Origin: Whitmania pigra
Taxonomy: Eukaryota > Annelida > Clitellata > Hirudinida > Haemopidae
Assembly: GCA_021613335.1 (NCBI GenBank)
Contig: JAJTWR010000260.1
Coordinates: forward strand, 185,001 to 249,000
DNA length: 64,000 nt
Direction of reading: 5' to 3'
A program made the position numbers and the translations under genes. Under the pieces are notes generated by a model. That model worked only from the letters and a program-made list of their open reading frames with translations. It did not search any database and was not told the origin of the DNA. Shown piece by piece: positions 12,276 to 25,559 of this stretch. Within the stretch, counting starts at the first letter, position 1, and the number at the start of each line of letters is the position of its first letter.

Positions 12276-12853
12276 AGTGAATAAATAAATGAATGCATGA
12301 ATGAATGAATGCATGAATGAATGAATGCATTAATTAATGAATGAATGAATGAATGAATGAATGAATGAATGAATGAATGAATGAATGAATGAATGAATGA
12401 ATGAATGAATGAATGAATGAATGATGAATGAATGAATGAATGAATGAATGAATGAATGAATGAATGAATGAATGAATGAAGAATGAATGAATGAATGAAT
12501 GAATGATGAATGAATGAATGAATGAATGAATGAATGAATGAATGAATGAATGAATGAATGAATGAATGAATGACTGAATGAATGAATGAATGAATGAATG
12601 AATGAATGAATGAATGAATGAATGAATGAATGAATGAATGAATGAATGAATGAATGAATGAATAATGAATGAATGAATGAATGCTGAATGAATGAATGAA
12701 TGATGAATGAATGAATGAATGAATGAATGAATGAATGAATGAATGAATGAATGAATGAATGAATGAATGAATGAATGAATGAATGAATGACTGAATGAAT
12801 GAATGAATTAATTAATTAATTAATTAATTAATGAATGAATGAATGAATGAACA
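12276..12853. repeat. (AATG)n microsatellite
   Basis: About 570 bp of AATG tetranucleotides with about ten indels or substitutions (gatgaat, gaagaat, gactgaat, ataatgaat) and an internal run of taat near 12810-12830. Confidence 0.95.
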
Positions 12854-13387
12854 AACGGACAGACGGATGGGTGAATGCATATAAATGCGATTTCAGAACG
12901 GAACACAGGAATAAATGCTTCTTGTATTAACATAAATAACCTGATAATCTGAAAAAAAAATCTTAACAAATTCATACAAATGAGCGGAAACAAAATCTTT
13001 TTTCTGCTTGGAAAAAAAATGCAAAAGTATTTAAAGATGGATTAAGCTTTTAAATTAAAAATGAGGACAGAATTAATGAAGGAATTTATTAAAAAATAAA
13101 AGACAAAAATAAATTGTTTGTCAGGATTTGATTCCTTCCTGTGAAATTATCCTGTCGCTCAAATCGTTCGCTTCGTGAAAAAAATGTCAGCCTCCGATGA
13201 CGTCTGCATGACTTGCTGAATGACGTCATGGTGAATGACGAGTGTGAATGACGTCATGGTGAATGACGAGTGTGAATGACGTCGACATTCATCACTGACC
13301 TCATGAGGCAATTCAATTCGTTGAATGCGTGGATTTTGGAGGAAATGTGAGCCATTGATGGGCATTTTTCTGAGCTACGCGATGTCG

Positions 13388-14046
<659 letters not shown>

Positions 14047-14132
14047 GAATTCATCATCATCACCATCATCATCAAGCTCTTTGTGGTGGTCTAAACTGAG
14101 AAAATACTTCCAAATTCAGACTTTAACGATTT

Positions 14133-14790
14133 TGTAATATTAATCTTATGCAGAAGCAAGCGGGATGTTGGGTGTGATTAAGAGAACCATTGTTCAGTGG
14201 CAGGCAGAAAAATAATTGATGCATTTGAAGCACAAAACATTGGTGAGACCCCCTTTTCGAGTTTGGAATCCCCACTTGAAGAAGGAAATTGAAACTTTGG
14301 AAATGTGCAGAGAAGAGCAACAAGGATGATTAAGGGTCTAGGAAATAAAGAATTATGAAGACAGATGAAAATGAAGTAAACTTGCAAATTTAGAAATAAG
14401 GAGAAGTAGAGGTGATCTCATAAAAGCGTTCAAACTTTGAACAGGAATAATTAAATAATAATAATTAGGAAGAGTTAATTTAAAACCTGGACATTTCTTT
14501 GAGGCTACAAAATGTAGTTCCATGAGAGGGAATGAATGTTTTACGATAAAAATGATTTACGGGATGATATGATCAGCACCAGAGTAAGTAAACTTTGGAA
14601 TAAGCTTTATGAGGAGACAATACGTTCAGATTCCGTGGAAATATTTTAAATATGACGAAATTTGGATATTAATTAAAAAAAAGATTGGTTTATTACATGA
14701 ACATTAGTCTTTTTAATACACTGCAATAAAATGTTATGTTATGTTGTGTTATTATTGTTAGTGTTATTATTAATGTCGTTTCATGTCATT
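14133..14790 (+). mobile_element. Decayed 3' end of a non-LTR retrotransposon
   Basis: Fragments in several plus frames match the C-terminal end of LINE reverse transcriptases: SGMLGVIKRTI near 14160, RVWNPHLKKEIETLE near 14255-14300, VQRRATRMIKGL near 14305-14342 and LEIRRSRGDLIKAFKL near 14390-14435. The tail region near 14590 (tttggaataagc) resembles the 35.7-kb copy. Frameshifts and stops are frequent, so it is dead. The family is Jockey/CR1/L2-like by these motifs, not resolved further. Confidence 0.7.
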
Positions 14791-15194
14791 TAAAAGATTT
14801 GTTAAAATGATACACAAAAATAATTTGATAAATTTTATCAGAATATGATCATGCTGTTATTGCAATTTGTTAATATTTGATTAAAAATTGAAGGATTTCA
14901 ATTCAATCAAAAGATGGGAGTGTAATTTAAAAAAAACACTTCACCTCTTTACGACTTCTCGTGGCGAAATAATAACTAACACGTAATTACATTCATGAAT
15001 GTGATCATTTTAATTAAATAATTTATCTCAGCTACCGCTTAAACGCCCTGCATAGTGAGAATATGTCTTTTTATAACATTCATCTGTCGAACTTTTCCCT
15101 TGAAAAATGGAGAATGTTTGAAAAATAATCACATCATATTTTTCTTGGAATTTATTTAGGGATTTTTTTCGTGGCATATATTTAGAAAATTATT

Positions 15195-17350
15195 AGTTGC
15201 TCAATAAACTTGCTAGTTAACTTAGAGTTTGCAATTCCCCAGGTTATTTCAATATAAACATTCAAAACACATTATTCTCGTTAAATTTTCAATTGATTTT
15301 GAAACACTTTGAAGCATCAAATGCTGCTTCCGTCAAATTAAATGATTTTTAAATTATTTAAATGGCTTTTGTTTGAATAAAGTTTAAAAAAAAAAAGATA
15401 TTCAAACTAAATAGATTTTCAACTCAATAGAAATAACAGTTAACTAAAACTTTTTCAAATAGTTAAGAAGATTTATAAAAAAAATTAAATGTGGATGTTA
15501 AATTCAAATTAATAACGGCATTTATTTTTAGAAAAAGAAAAATGAATCTACCGAAAATAAACGATGCGATATAAATGGGGACGAAAGATCGCACTGATGA
15601 GATCCAATCCGGGACTTCAGCGGGGCTTAAATGTGGAAATTGGCCGATGCATATCAGTTGTGTGGAACATTTTGGTTATGTTGGACCATGTTATTTTTAG
15701 CCAGTTTGTTTTCTGTTGATTTGTAACAACAACAACAACAATAGCAATTCATTTTAAATGTCAGCTGGTACTAGTACTGTCATCGGTGATTGTCACGCTG
15801 ATTTTACAACATCGGTTGTTGCTTTATTGAATGCTGTTGTTGTCAACATCAGAAACAGTAACAACAAATCAATTCAAAGGTCTCAATTCTTCAAATTGCA
15901 CATTAATCGTTCCAGTAATATTGGCATGATTTATCACATACATCAATGCAAAACAGCTATCTCTTGGTACATATCTATATATCATAATGTTGCAAAGGGG
16001 GCGAGGAATAATTAAGTTTATACTGCTGAAGTAATGAAATTTATATTTAATTATATTTGGTATCTTCTTCATACACGATGTCTCTTTATTATTGCTATAA
16101 AAGGCATCTCACTAATCACCTAACTTGACAAAAAGTGAGAGTCCGGACAACTCAGGATCCCAAATATCCATTTGCATCCTTAAGTATCTCAAATCCTTAA
16201 ACACTTAACTTTGGTTATTCAGTGAAGTTAATAGAATATATGCTCTAATAAACGTATTAGTTAACTTACTAGTTTGCGGACCCCCGGGTAATTTCAATAT
16301 CATATCTAAATTATTGCAACTTAATCTGAGCATCCAATTATTCCACTATCTTATATATGTTACTCATTCTTTAAAAAACATTTCTATAAGTTGCGTCATG
16401 TTTATGACAATATTATTCTGACATTGATGATTATGACTATGATTATTATGATATATAATAATTTCACTCACATAATTTCAAACAATTAAAAATACTTAAA
16501 GTTCGTCAAATAAACCACTTTTATGTAAGTATTTTTCTTTTACAAATTTGATCACCATATATTGTCTGTCCTAATGGATTCTTTAATTTCAAAAACATCA
16601 TCACTTCATTCCTATAAAATGCATGCATCTCGAAAATACAGACCTGAATAAATCTAATATCAAATGTCACTCAATTATATAACGGAATTCTTTTAATTAA
16701 TATTGTTCAGTCAAACTTTATCGCATTTAAACGATTACATAAACAATTCATAATTGAATCACCAATATTTTCTTAATTTACAATGTTTCAATTCAGTAAC
16801 ATTTGCTTAAGTTCATACCTTAGATTGGACATCCATTAGCGGGAGTTCTCCCTTATGATGTTCCTCTGATAATCATTACAGTCAAGTAGTTGGTTTGTTT
16901 GCATTGTGAGCATGCATTTGTATCTGCTTGTATCTTAATTTTTATTTTTATCTTTTTGTCTTGGTTTTTGTTTGTTTTCTGTTAAGTCATTAATTGATGT
17001 TCATTCTCTTAATTTTGTTAATAAATGAAATGTTAAATAAGTAAAAAAAAATATTCGGGAGCAAAAGCAACTCGAGAAAATTTTTAGATGGCAGCTACTA
17101 AGAGTTATTATCATCGATGATTGTGAAATGTTTTGCGTTTTTTGTCTAATTGTACATTGTAGAACATCTGTTGTTGCTTCTTTGAACCCCGATATGTGTT
17201 TCCAATTGCAATTTGATGACAGAAATTTATTTACTCAATCATCGTACGTTTTTAACATAATAAAAAAGTTTTTATCATTTACATTGTTATCATTTTATCC
17301 ATTTTTTAAACTTACTCTTAATGTGAATTACGCTGCACATAATTAACAAA
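15195..17350. repeat. Diverged, partly duplicated repeat region
   Basis: Two stretches about 1.05 kb apart share a block: aataaacttgctagttaact near 15203 and aataaacgtattagttaact near 16250, each followed by a C-rich word and ggttatttcaata or ggtaatttcaata. A second shared theme is acatcggttgttgctttatt near 15810 and acatctgttgttgcttcttt near 17164. An ATG frame at 15758-16015 and one near 17128-17346 lie on these words. I suspect both are remnants of one repeat. No protein family recognised. Confidence 0.35.
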
Positions 17351-17499
17351 ATTTTATTATTATTCTGACCATTAAAATATCAATGGTTATGAGCCGTAAA
17401 AATTATATGATCGTTAAATTACTTATCAAGGAAGGCACTTCTGTCCTGAATTACAGCAGTTCATATCGTCCTTGCTTAGGAAATAAGCAGTCTTAAGTC

Positions 17500-17698
17500 C
17501 TTTGATCTCTTGTCAGAGATCTATTCATCGCTCCAAGCTTCGTCCATTAAGGAGCTTTTATTGAAAACATCGTCAATATCGCCTCCAGAACAGCCATCTT
17601 CTCAGACATCAGAACTTTTTCGGGGTTCGTTTGCTTTCCTTCGTCCATTATCGGAGTTTTATAGCGAGTTTATTTTAGAAATGTGCTTCTCTTAAGTG
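17500..17698 (+). other. Exon-like open segment upstream of the SLC46 gene
   Basis: After an acceptor-like ctcttgtcag, one frame stays open to a stop at 17693-17695, with Ser-rich sequence such as SSIKELLLKTSSISPPEQ. There is no ATG. It could be 5' untranslated sequence of the transporter mRNA or an exon of another gene. Confidence 0.2.
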
Positions 17699-17819
17699 CT
17701 TCAGGGCAATCTGAAATAGTGGTTCAACGGACTATGTATAACAACTTGGTTTTACTCAATTTAATTTTTTTTATTAGTGGCGTAAACTATAATTAATACT
17801 TTAAGTAAACGGCCGATCC

Positions 17820-20800
17820 ATGAGTAAAAAAACAGTTCGTTATATTACAATAGGTGCTGATCATAATGACTCTCTTTTTCCACATCTCTCAACAGTTTCC
17901 GACTTTAAAAGCTGCTATCATCTCGCACCCCATTTCGTTTGTATTCCACTGCTCGCCGACGACATGAGGGGGATATTGAAAAAGATACTGAAGAAATATC
18001 TGACTATTACAAAAGGTTTTGTTGCCGAATTAATATTTTTTGTCTTCAAAATCAGCGAATCTCTTTTGGAACCAACTCTGCGTCTCTACATTTACCGTGA
18101 ACTTTGTGTCAAGTTCTCCAATTTCACAAATGAATCGGTCTGCCACAACCTGTCTCTTTACCCGAAAGAAGAGGAACAATTACAATCGCAGGTAAATGTT
18201 CAAAATGTTGATCGGATTTAAATAATATTTTTTATCAAATTACAAAATGAGGATCATTCTTTTTATTGTTTATTTTACAACTGAATTATAATGTTTTGTA
18301 AATTGAGGATGTCAGGATAATAAGGATAACAATAATTCTTTCCTCCTCTGTTGGGATGCTATAAAACGAATGTGTTGTTTTTCTTTGTAGACGTATCTTG
18401 AATTATTTTCGTTTCATTTATGCAAAATTATTAATTTTTATTCCATCCACAGGCAGCCATTTACTTGACCATGTACAGAGTGCTCGTCAACTTTCCAGCG
18501 CTCTTCCTGTGCGTATTTTGTGGTTCCTGGAGCGACAGAGTGGGAAGAAAGCTGCCCATCATCATCAGCTCATTGACTTCCATTATCGGAATTTCATTCT
18601 TCCTTATAAACTGCTGCTTGTCTGACTTTCTTGAGACGATGCCGACAAATACACCATCAACAAGTGCTGTCAAAGGCGAGAACCAGACTTCGGAGTACTT
18701 AGATGAAAACAAAGGCTACGACAAGAGACAAATCACATTTCTGATTTTGATGTTCTTTGGATCTCTGTTCAGAGGTCTTTCAGGAAAGGGCTCCATTGTG
18801 ACGATGGCAGTGCACAGCTACATTGCGGACGTGAGCGACGAGTCTTCAAGAACGGAGAGACTGGGTCGTCTCCTGTCCATGAACTTTTTTGGACTTTTCG
18901 CTGGATCACTGCTCGTGGGCATCTGCTTGGAAAAATTAGGTTTTACTGCCATGTTTGCCGTCGTCATCGTCTTGCATTTCGTATGCATCGTCTTTGCACT
19001 ATTGTTCATGGAGACAACAAATGGAAATATTTCGCTGGAAATGTGAGTCCGTTTTTGTGTAATTCTGAGAGTGAAATTAACATGTGGAACAAAATTTAAT
19101 ATTATGCATCATTCAGTTGAGTTCAAGAACATGTTTGCATGAGACTCGTATGCATTGTATGTATTTTGTTAGCATCCTTTTCATAACTAAATAATTAGGA
19201 TGAGTGGGATTCACACTTAACTCGAATTTACATAAACGGATGTTCGAATGCGTAACTTGAAATGAAAATATGTTTAATTATTTTGAGATCAAATTACTGT
19301 CATTAATGATTCATAACCTTTATTTCAATAAAAATCAGTTCAAACTCTTCCGACGACGTTCCATTGGAAAAACAAAACGGTAACGGAAACAAACGAGCCA
19401 AACTCATCCTTTTCCACTGGAAGAACATTTACGACTTTTTCATTTTCTTGAAGAACTTTCCCAGCAGTAGAATATTTTACTTCTTCGTCGTCATCGTCAT
19501 CCAACAAGCTTGCAAATCTGGAGAAGTTGACGTCACTCTCCTTTACACTATGAAGGCCCCTCTCAGCTGGAGCCAGTCCACCTACGGTTACTTCCTGGCG
19601 ACGGACTATGCCTGTCTGGGACTGGCTACCTCGGCTTTGCTACCCATCCTCATCAATGTCTTTAGGGCTCGTGATGTAAGCCTGGCCATAATTGGAATGT
19701 CATTCAAGGTGAATTTTTCGATTACATACGATGTTTAATTTGTTCGAACTTTTAACTTAATTATTAATTACACTAATAACTTATAATCTAACGTATATTT
19801 TTATTTATCGATTATTATTTTTTAACGCATTTTTAATCGCACCATCTTATTCTTCAATTAATTTCCAGTTTTTACACAAAATGCATTTTTATTTATGCAA
19901 AGTAATGTATTATGTTTTTTGGAGCATATTAGTCTATATTCAGCCAATTGTTGAGACAAATATGTATTTAATTAAATCATACTTGAACTTTTCTCTTATT
20001 TGAACAAGTAAATCTATAACTTCTGTGGATGGAAGTATTCAATGATATTCAAACTCGCATGACAATATCTTCTAAAATAGGTCACATCTAGCCAATATTT
20101 TGTATTTCCTCATTATACAGACCAATGTTATCGCTGTGTCGAAATATAAAATTTTCTTTTAGATATTTTTGAGGGAGATGTTTACTGAGTCGATTTGATT
20201 TGATTCTGCTGATTGTGATCCACTTAAGCTTGATTTTAATATATTATATTAATATATTATTTTAAATAATACGTTATGATCGTTGCAAAAAAAAAACAAC
20301 AGAAATTTAAGCAATTGACCGAGCGGTCGTTCGATTCAATTCAGTCATTTGTTGTTATCCTCAGCATCGTTGTTAACAATGTTCATCGTCTGCCGCAGAG
20401 TTCCATAGACGCTTCTTGACGGTGCCCATCCAAGTTACTAATAATAATAATTATTATTATTATATAATTTATATTATTAATATAATTAATATTATTAATA
20501 TTATATAATTATTACATAATATTATTATTATTATTATTCTAATATATTTAATATATAATAATATTAGCTATTATTAGCTATATTAATATTATTAGAATAA
20601 TAATAATCCTGCGTTTGTAGACCATGAATGATCAGTGATGTTCATTAATTAATCAAAAACATTGTTGTATGTAAGCAATGTCTTTGCGAATAAACATATT
20701 ATATTTAAATAACTAACATCATTTCATTATAGATAGTCCGAGTGGTCATCATGGCTGTTAGTTCAGCGACTTGGGTGATCTTCATGTCGGCAGTTTGTGG

Positions 20801-21143
20801 ATGTCCGAGCGCCCTCATCATTTCTTGTCTTAAATCTCTCGTCAGCAAATCATTCCACGAGAAAGATCTCGGAAAAATTTTTGCTCTCCTCTCGGGTTGC
20901 GAAACTTTTTCGAACCTAATCGGCAACGTTATCTTCAACCAGATTTATGTTGCCACTTTTTCATTCTTCACAGGATTCATCTTTTGCATTGATGCTTTTA
21001 TCTTCTTCTTCTTGCTGCTGGGTCTCATCTACATCGGATGCAGCGAGAAAGACGATCAGGAGAAGCCGTTGTGTCCGGGTCAACTTGAAAGTGACGATTA
21101 TGGAGCTGTGAACAAAATACCGACGATTATTCTTGAACGATAA
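17820..21143 (+). CDS. SLC46-like proton-coupled MFS transporter
   Basis: Four exons in consistent phase: 17820-18191, 18453-19042, 19339-19708, 20733-21143, giving about 580 residues. The family moves folates, or small molecules out of lysosomes, together with protons. Seen in the sequence: a first membrane segment (AELIFFVFKISESLLEPTL) followed by LRLYIYREL, as in the EP..QYVYR start of SLC46; TMYRVLVNFPALFLC, then CGSWSDRVGRKLPI, the MFS loop 2-3 signature (G-x-W-S-D-x-x-G-R-K); a long charged loop with several N-glycosylation-type sites; and further hydrophobic segments through the last exon. It is longer than the usual 450-460 residues, partly because about 50 residues precede the first expected helix; an in-frame ATG in DDMRGILKK would give a normal start. 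A poly(A) signal candidate is at 21385-21390. Family assignment is firm; which SLC46 member is not. Confidence 0.88.
20440..20606. repeat. AT-rich inverted repeats in an SLC46 intron
   Basis: Within the third intron, runs of TAA and TTA form opposed arms, for example attattattctaatat near 20528 against atattattagaataat near 20583. This could extrude as a hairpin. Confidence 0.6.
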
Positions 21144-21414
21144 TTGTAGTACATTAATTTGATAATATGTTTCAAAGTACTTAAGTTCGAATTTAAAAGA
21201 AATCATTTTAAATGTTCTTAAGGCATGCTGTGTTTTGTCTTTTCATTTGAAATTAAAGAATTCCTGAAAATTGAAGGAATGCTGACCTAAGGGGGATTAA
21301 ACAACTTGGATCTTTGTGAAAGTTCTGAGACTAAAAATATTGGTAACACAAAAAATGGCTTTTTAAAGTTTCGATCGCTAGGCAAATAAAATGTTATTTG
21401 ATAATTGTTTCTCG

Positions 21415-21490
21415 ACAATGCCGGATTAAGTCGGCGGGTGGCCCTGGGCCCACTTGGAAGGGAGGCCCCTTTCCAATTCCCTTTACACCA
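21415..21490. mobile_element. Probable DNA-transposon end fragment
   Basis: The stretch gccggattaagtcggcgggt and ggccctgggcccacttgg is GC-rich, out of keeping with its surroundings. It resembles the ends of common hAT-type elements (GGCGGATTA..GGC-type termini); a related word, ggcggattacccagtaggca, occurs at 63788. Called on similarity to remembered element ends only. Confidence 0.35.
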
Positions 21491-21499
21491 CAACACCAC

Positions 21500-22920
21500 A
21501 TACTAGTAGCCTAATGTATAAATAATACACTTTTAGTTAGGAAATGCTGAACGGAGACTATCCTTCATATGAATAAACAAGAAATGAAATGAATTGTACT
21601 TGCCAAATTTATTTACATAAAGAAATTTAGTTGAAATAGTTTAATTTACCATGAACAAAATAATTATAATATAACCGAATAAATATGGTGACAACAGTTA
21701 CGATTACAGTCCAGATACTTTTATAGATTTCCTGTGTGTTAATCTCTTTCTTTGAACCAAAATCCAAATTGCGATAGTCCTATTTATAAATAGTTCCACC
21801 GAATCTGAAAATAATGTGTCCTTGGCTTATTCCAAAAATTATCTATTTTTGTGCTGAAGCAGATATTCTTGAGGGTACCCGTTACCTTCCTATGTAGTTT
21901 AAATCCATCCCCCCTACTGCAATTGCTTTTGGTGGCCTCAAAGATAGACACATCATTTCAGCTTTTTAAAAGTTTTCAATATCTTTTTTCAGTACTCCAT
22001 ATTCTCATGCAGTACTTCTGATGGGATCAATGTAAATTTAAATTTTTAAAGCTTCAACGTGATACTTTTTTCTTTGCTGACTTCTGTCAGTGTGAGTCGC
22101 TCATAAGCATGTAATAGTTATAGAAACTCTCGCGACTTTTTTACGTCAGCGATAGAAAAAATCAAATTAAATTGTTGTCTTAAGCTGGAATCAAGGATTT
22201 CTATTTTGGTATCATGTAATGTTCACTCCAGGAACGTCATTTCAGATTTCTCAAAGGGGCAAATCCTCACACAACTTGAGATGACCTCTTTTTGCTTCTA
22301 GCCAAAATTCAGTGGGGCAAACTCTAATAAAACATAAAGAGATAACTTTTTTGCGCCTAGTCTAAAGTCGTTGGGGCAACATCCCCCTGATCCCCCTTCA
22401 AAATTATGTCCCTTGTTTGCTAATTGTTTGAATCCCGCTTCCATTATTCAAGTTTCCTATCTTTGTAATAAACCCTTCTCCAAACCTCTCCGTCATTAAG
22501 TTTGCGATTTATAAACACTCCACTAATTTGTATTTATCGGTTAAGTTAACTAATTTTTTGTACTTTAATTTCTGCCCAGGCAATACAAAATCCTTAGTTA
22601 ATTAAGTTGTTGCCTTAAATTGTTGTAAGGCTTTAAATAAAAGTAGTAATTGAACACAAATGAACATCTTTAATTGTTGCAAGGTGTAAACGGACCGCGC
22701 TTGTGCATTTAAAAATGATATTCTTCAATCGTGTTGCTAGAATTAATGTGCCCTGTAACCTCAAAAGCACAATTGAAACTTATTTTTAAATTTTATTCTT
22801 CTGAAATGAATTAGCCTTAAATACGAAACAAAAATTGTAACAATTAACCATTCCATCGCTGTTATTAATTCAGCAGATCGTTTCGTTGAGGGTTGGTGCC
22901 TGTTGCAAGCTGCAGTTTTA
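21500..22920. other. Intergenic, with possible decayed repeats
   Basis: No gene seen. Around 22235-22420, ggggcaaatcctcacacaac, ggggcaaactc and ggggcaacatccccctgatc recur as variants, suggesting an old repeat. The stretch ending at 22936 probably contains the 5' untranslated region of the tropomyosin gene. Confidence 0.35.
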
Positions 22921-22936
22921 GTGTTGATTGTACAGG

Positions 22937-25242
22937 ATGGATGTTATGGACCTTGTTAACAAATCTGAAAACACATCTTCAGTAATTGTTAAAACAAAAA
23001 TACTCGGTCTCAAAGAAGAATTGAACAAATATAAGGATCTGTGTGAAGCTTCAAAGCGTAATCTCGAAAACGAGAAGCAGAGAAAAGCAGAGGTAATGTC
23101 CCAACGTGATTAATAGTACACATAGACATGTCTTAATGGATTTTATTTCATGCAGTTCTGGGATTATGAAAACATTGCAATTCATATTATGTAATTATTT
23201 ATGTGTTGCGATATCGCTTTTGAATTTTCTTTCAACTTTCTGCATTTATACATTCAGGTGAGATGTACATATTGAGCAGCAGGATTTTCGATGGCTTAGG
23301 TGTGCATAGATTTTCTTATTTAGAAGTTATTAATAGGTTGATTTCGTATAAGAGACAAAATAAATTAATATGAGGATAATCCTATTAATACCTCAATTCT
23401 TGCTAGTAAGTAAGGTACTTTTCAAATATTGTGTGTTACCTATTTGCATAATATGTGCACCAACACGGTATGCAAATAATTGATAAGACAAGTGGACTCA
23501 CATTCGTAAAGATAAGTAGTCAAACAAGTAACAGTTACCTAGCCCACATGTATTTGCATAATCTTAAAACTCATTGAAAGAATTTCATTGTAAAATTTCT
23601 TGAGTCTTCAATGAGATGCTTGTAAAAGTCACTTTGTTAAATAACAAGGGATATTTTTGTCTAGAATTTTGGATGACTTACCTGGATTTCTTTTCAATAG
23701 CACACCTACATTTCTAAATAAGGCTTCAAGGTGTTAACTTTTTTATTTTCAATTTGCCTTGAAATATTAGCAAAAATCCAGGAAAGAATAAATGTTAAAG
23801 AAGTGTCTTGATTATCGTCATGTAAATTTTGTGTGAGTTACTTAGAACATCATAAATGTTATATTAGATTTGTATATAATGTGTAAGTCAGAGATTATGG
23901 AAATCCCTGAAATTATGAGCTTTTTTATGGCAGTTCAGATCTCTATTAAAAATACAGGAAAGACATTTTTGAAGCATCAAATTATCCTTTCGATAATTGC
24001 TTCAACAATGTGATTTGCTCTTTTCTCAGACAGAACGGGAAGTCGAACATTTGAGGCAAAATGTCAAAGCTCTTGAGGAGCAGTGCTTAGACATCAACAA
24101 GAAAGTTTTAGAAGCAACAGACAAGCTCACTCTCGTCACCAAGGAAACGGACGATTGCGAGAGGTGAGGCGATTCGTCTGCCCGCATCGGTTTTAATTTG
24201 ACAGCAATGCAAATTCTTTGTCAGATCAAGAAGGGCTCTGGACCACAGGAAGAATGTAGATTCAGACAGGATAGCAGCTTTGGAGCAGATGTTAAAGGAA
24301 ACTAGAATCTTGCTCCACGATTCCGAGAAGAAATGCGAAGAGGTTCGTGCCGTTTACCCGACAGGCTGTAATCTAATGTAGCTTATTTGAATTCTTTCTT
24401 AATGATTTAGGACACTTTGTTGGAGTGTTCCTTTTCTTAAGTTGTGAGTTTCTTTCTGTAGGTTTCTCGTAAGCTGCAAATTACTGAAAATGAAGAAGAA
24501 AGAGCGACAACCAGGACGGAACTTGCCGAAACGTGAGCTAATGTCGTCTTTCCATTGTCGAATGAAAGAATGCAATTGCATTTTTAATGTTTCTTAATGG
24601 AGAATTTAGAAAATGTGTGTTGGAGGATTGATGAAGCAGGGCTTGGACGAACTGCTGTCTAAGCACATTAGTTTTCCAATTGGATGACTTTGGACATTTG
24701 CATTTCAATTAACTTTGTATGTGTCTTTCATTTGTTTCTCAATGAATGCAGGAAGACAAAAGCTCTCCAGGTTGAGATGAAGGCATTAACAGCCAAACTG
24801 AAATCTTGTCAGTTGGAACTGGAAGAGGTTAATATATGTTAATTTATTATGTTAATATATAGTGATTTTTATGTTAACAAAGTTTCTATAATTAGTCACA
24901 GTCTTGAAGTGGTTGTTTGAATTTCAGTTGGGCTTGAGAGAAGAAAAATATGAACAGACCGTGTCCCATCTCACTGCTCAGCTCAAGAATGTAAGCGTGC
25001 GATGAATTTAAAGTCAGATTTTGTTTGATGAATCAGTTAATGAACGTCTGTACAGGCTCAGTTACGCAATGAGAAAGCAGACGCTGCCATCTCAAAGTTG
25101 CAGGATAACATCAAATTCCTTCAAAGTAGTTCCACGTATAATTTGTCACGGTAATCAATGGTCTGGAATATTATCAGCTCATCATTTTTTTTCAGGTGAA
25201 CTGACTCAACTCCGAACGAGACATGCCGCCAACAAAGCTTGA
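22937..25242 (+). CDS. Tropomyosin, short divergent form
   Basis: Eight exons in phase: 22937-23092, 24030-24163, 24225-24342, 24462-24532, 24752-24827, 24928-24990, 25056-25125, 25196-25242, giving 244 residues, all heptad coiled coil. Tropomyosin lies along actin filaments and controls access of myosin and other actin-binding proteins. The match runs along the chain: an invariant-type stretch DSDRIAALEQMLKETRILLH corresponds to the middle of the family, then KKCEEVSRKLQITENEEERA, the best-known tropomyosin signature (K-Y-E-E-V-A-R-K-L region), then T-E-L-A-E, and near the end KADAAISKLQDNIKFLQSEL. The length is near the 248-residue non-muscle forms, not the 284-residue muscle form. It is clearly more diverged than typical orthologues, and the N terminus (MDVMDLVNKSENTSS) is atypical, so an alternative upstream first exon is possible. 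A poly(A) signal AATAAA is at 25533-25538. Confidence 0.85.
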
Positions 25243-25532
25243 TTTTCAAAATATTTTCGAGTCATTCTGTGCTGGTAGATGTTTAAGTTAATTATTTTTT
25301 ACACGGCTCCAGCTTTAAATGTTCTCGGCTTTTCAGAAATTGTGTTGTGCTGTTGTTTACATTTTGTAAGTTCTTGTTCGAAGCTAGGGAAGATCAAAGT
25401 CATTTTTAGTTGCCGCAAGTTGCTTCCGTTCACCGTGTCGACGCGCTACAGCAGGTCTTAATTAGCTTAACTTTCTAGTTATAAATTTTATGCTTCCTGA
25501 AGCAATGTGACACTCTCACTTCAGTTTTTGCA

Positions 25533-25538
25533 AATAAA
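25533..25538 (+). terminator. Poly(A) signal of the tropomyosin gene
   Basis: AATAAA 291 bp after the stop codon, the first canonical hexamer on this strand after the gene. Confidence 0.5.
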
Positions 25539-25559
25539 GTATTAGACTTCAGCAGTCCT

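Noticed and set aside
18461..19009. Minus-strand frames opposite the SLC46 exon
   Set aside because: Shadows of the transporter exon, which has clear homology and splice phase.
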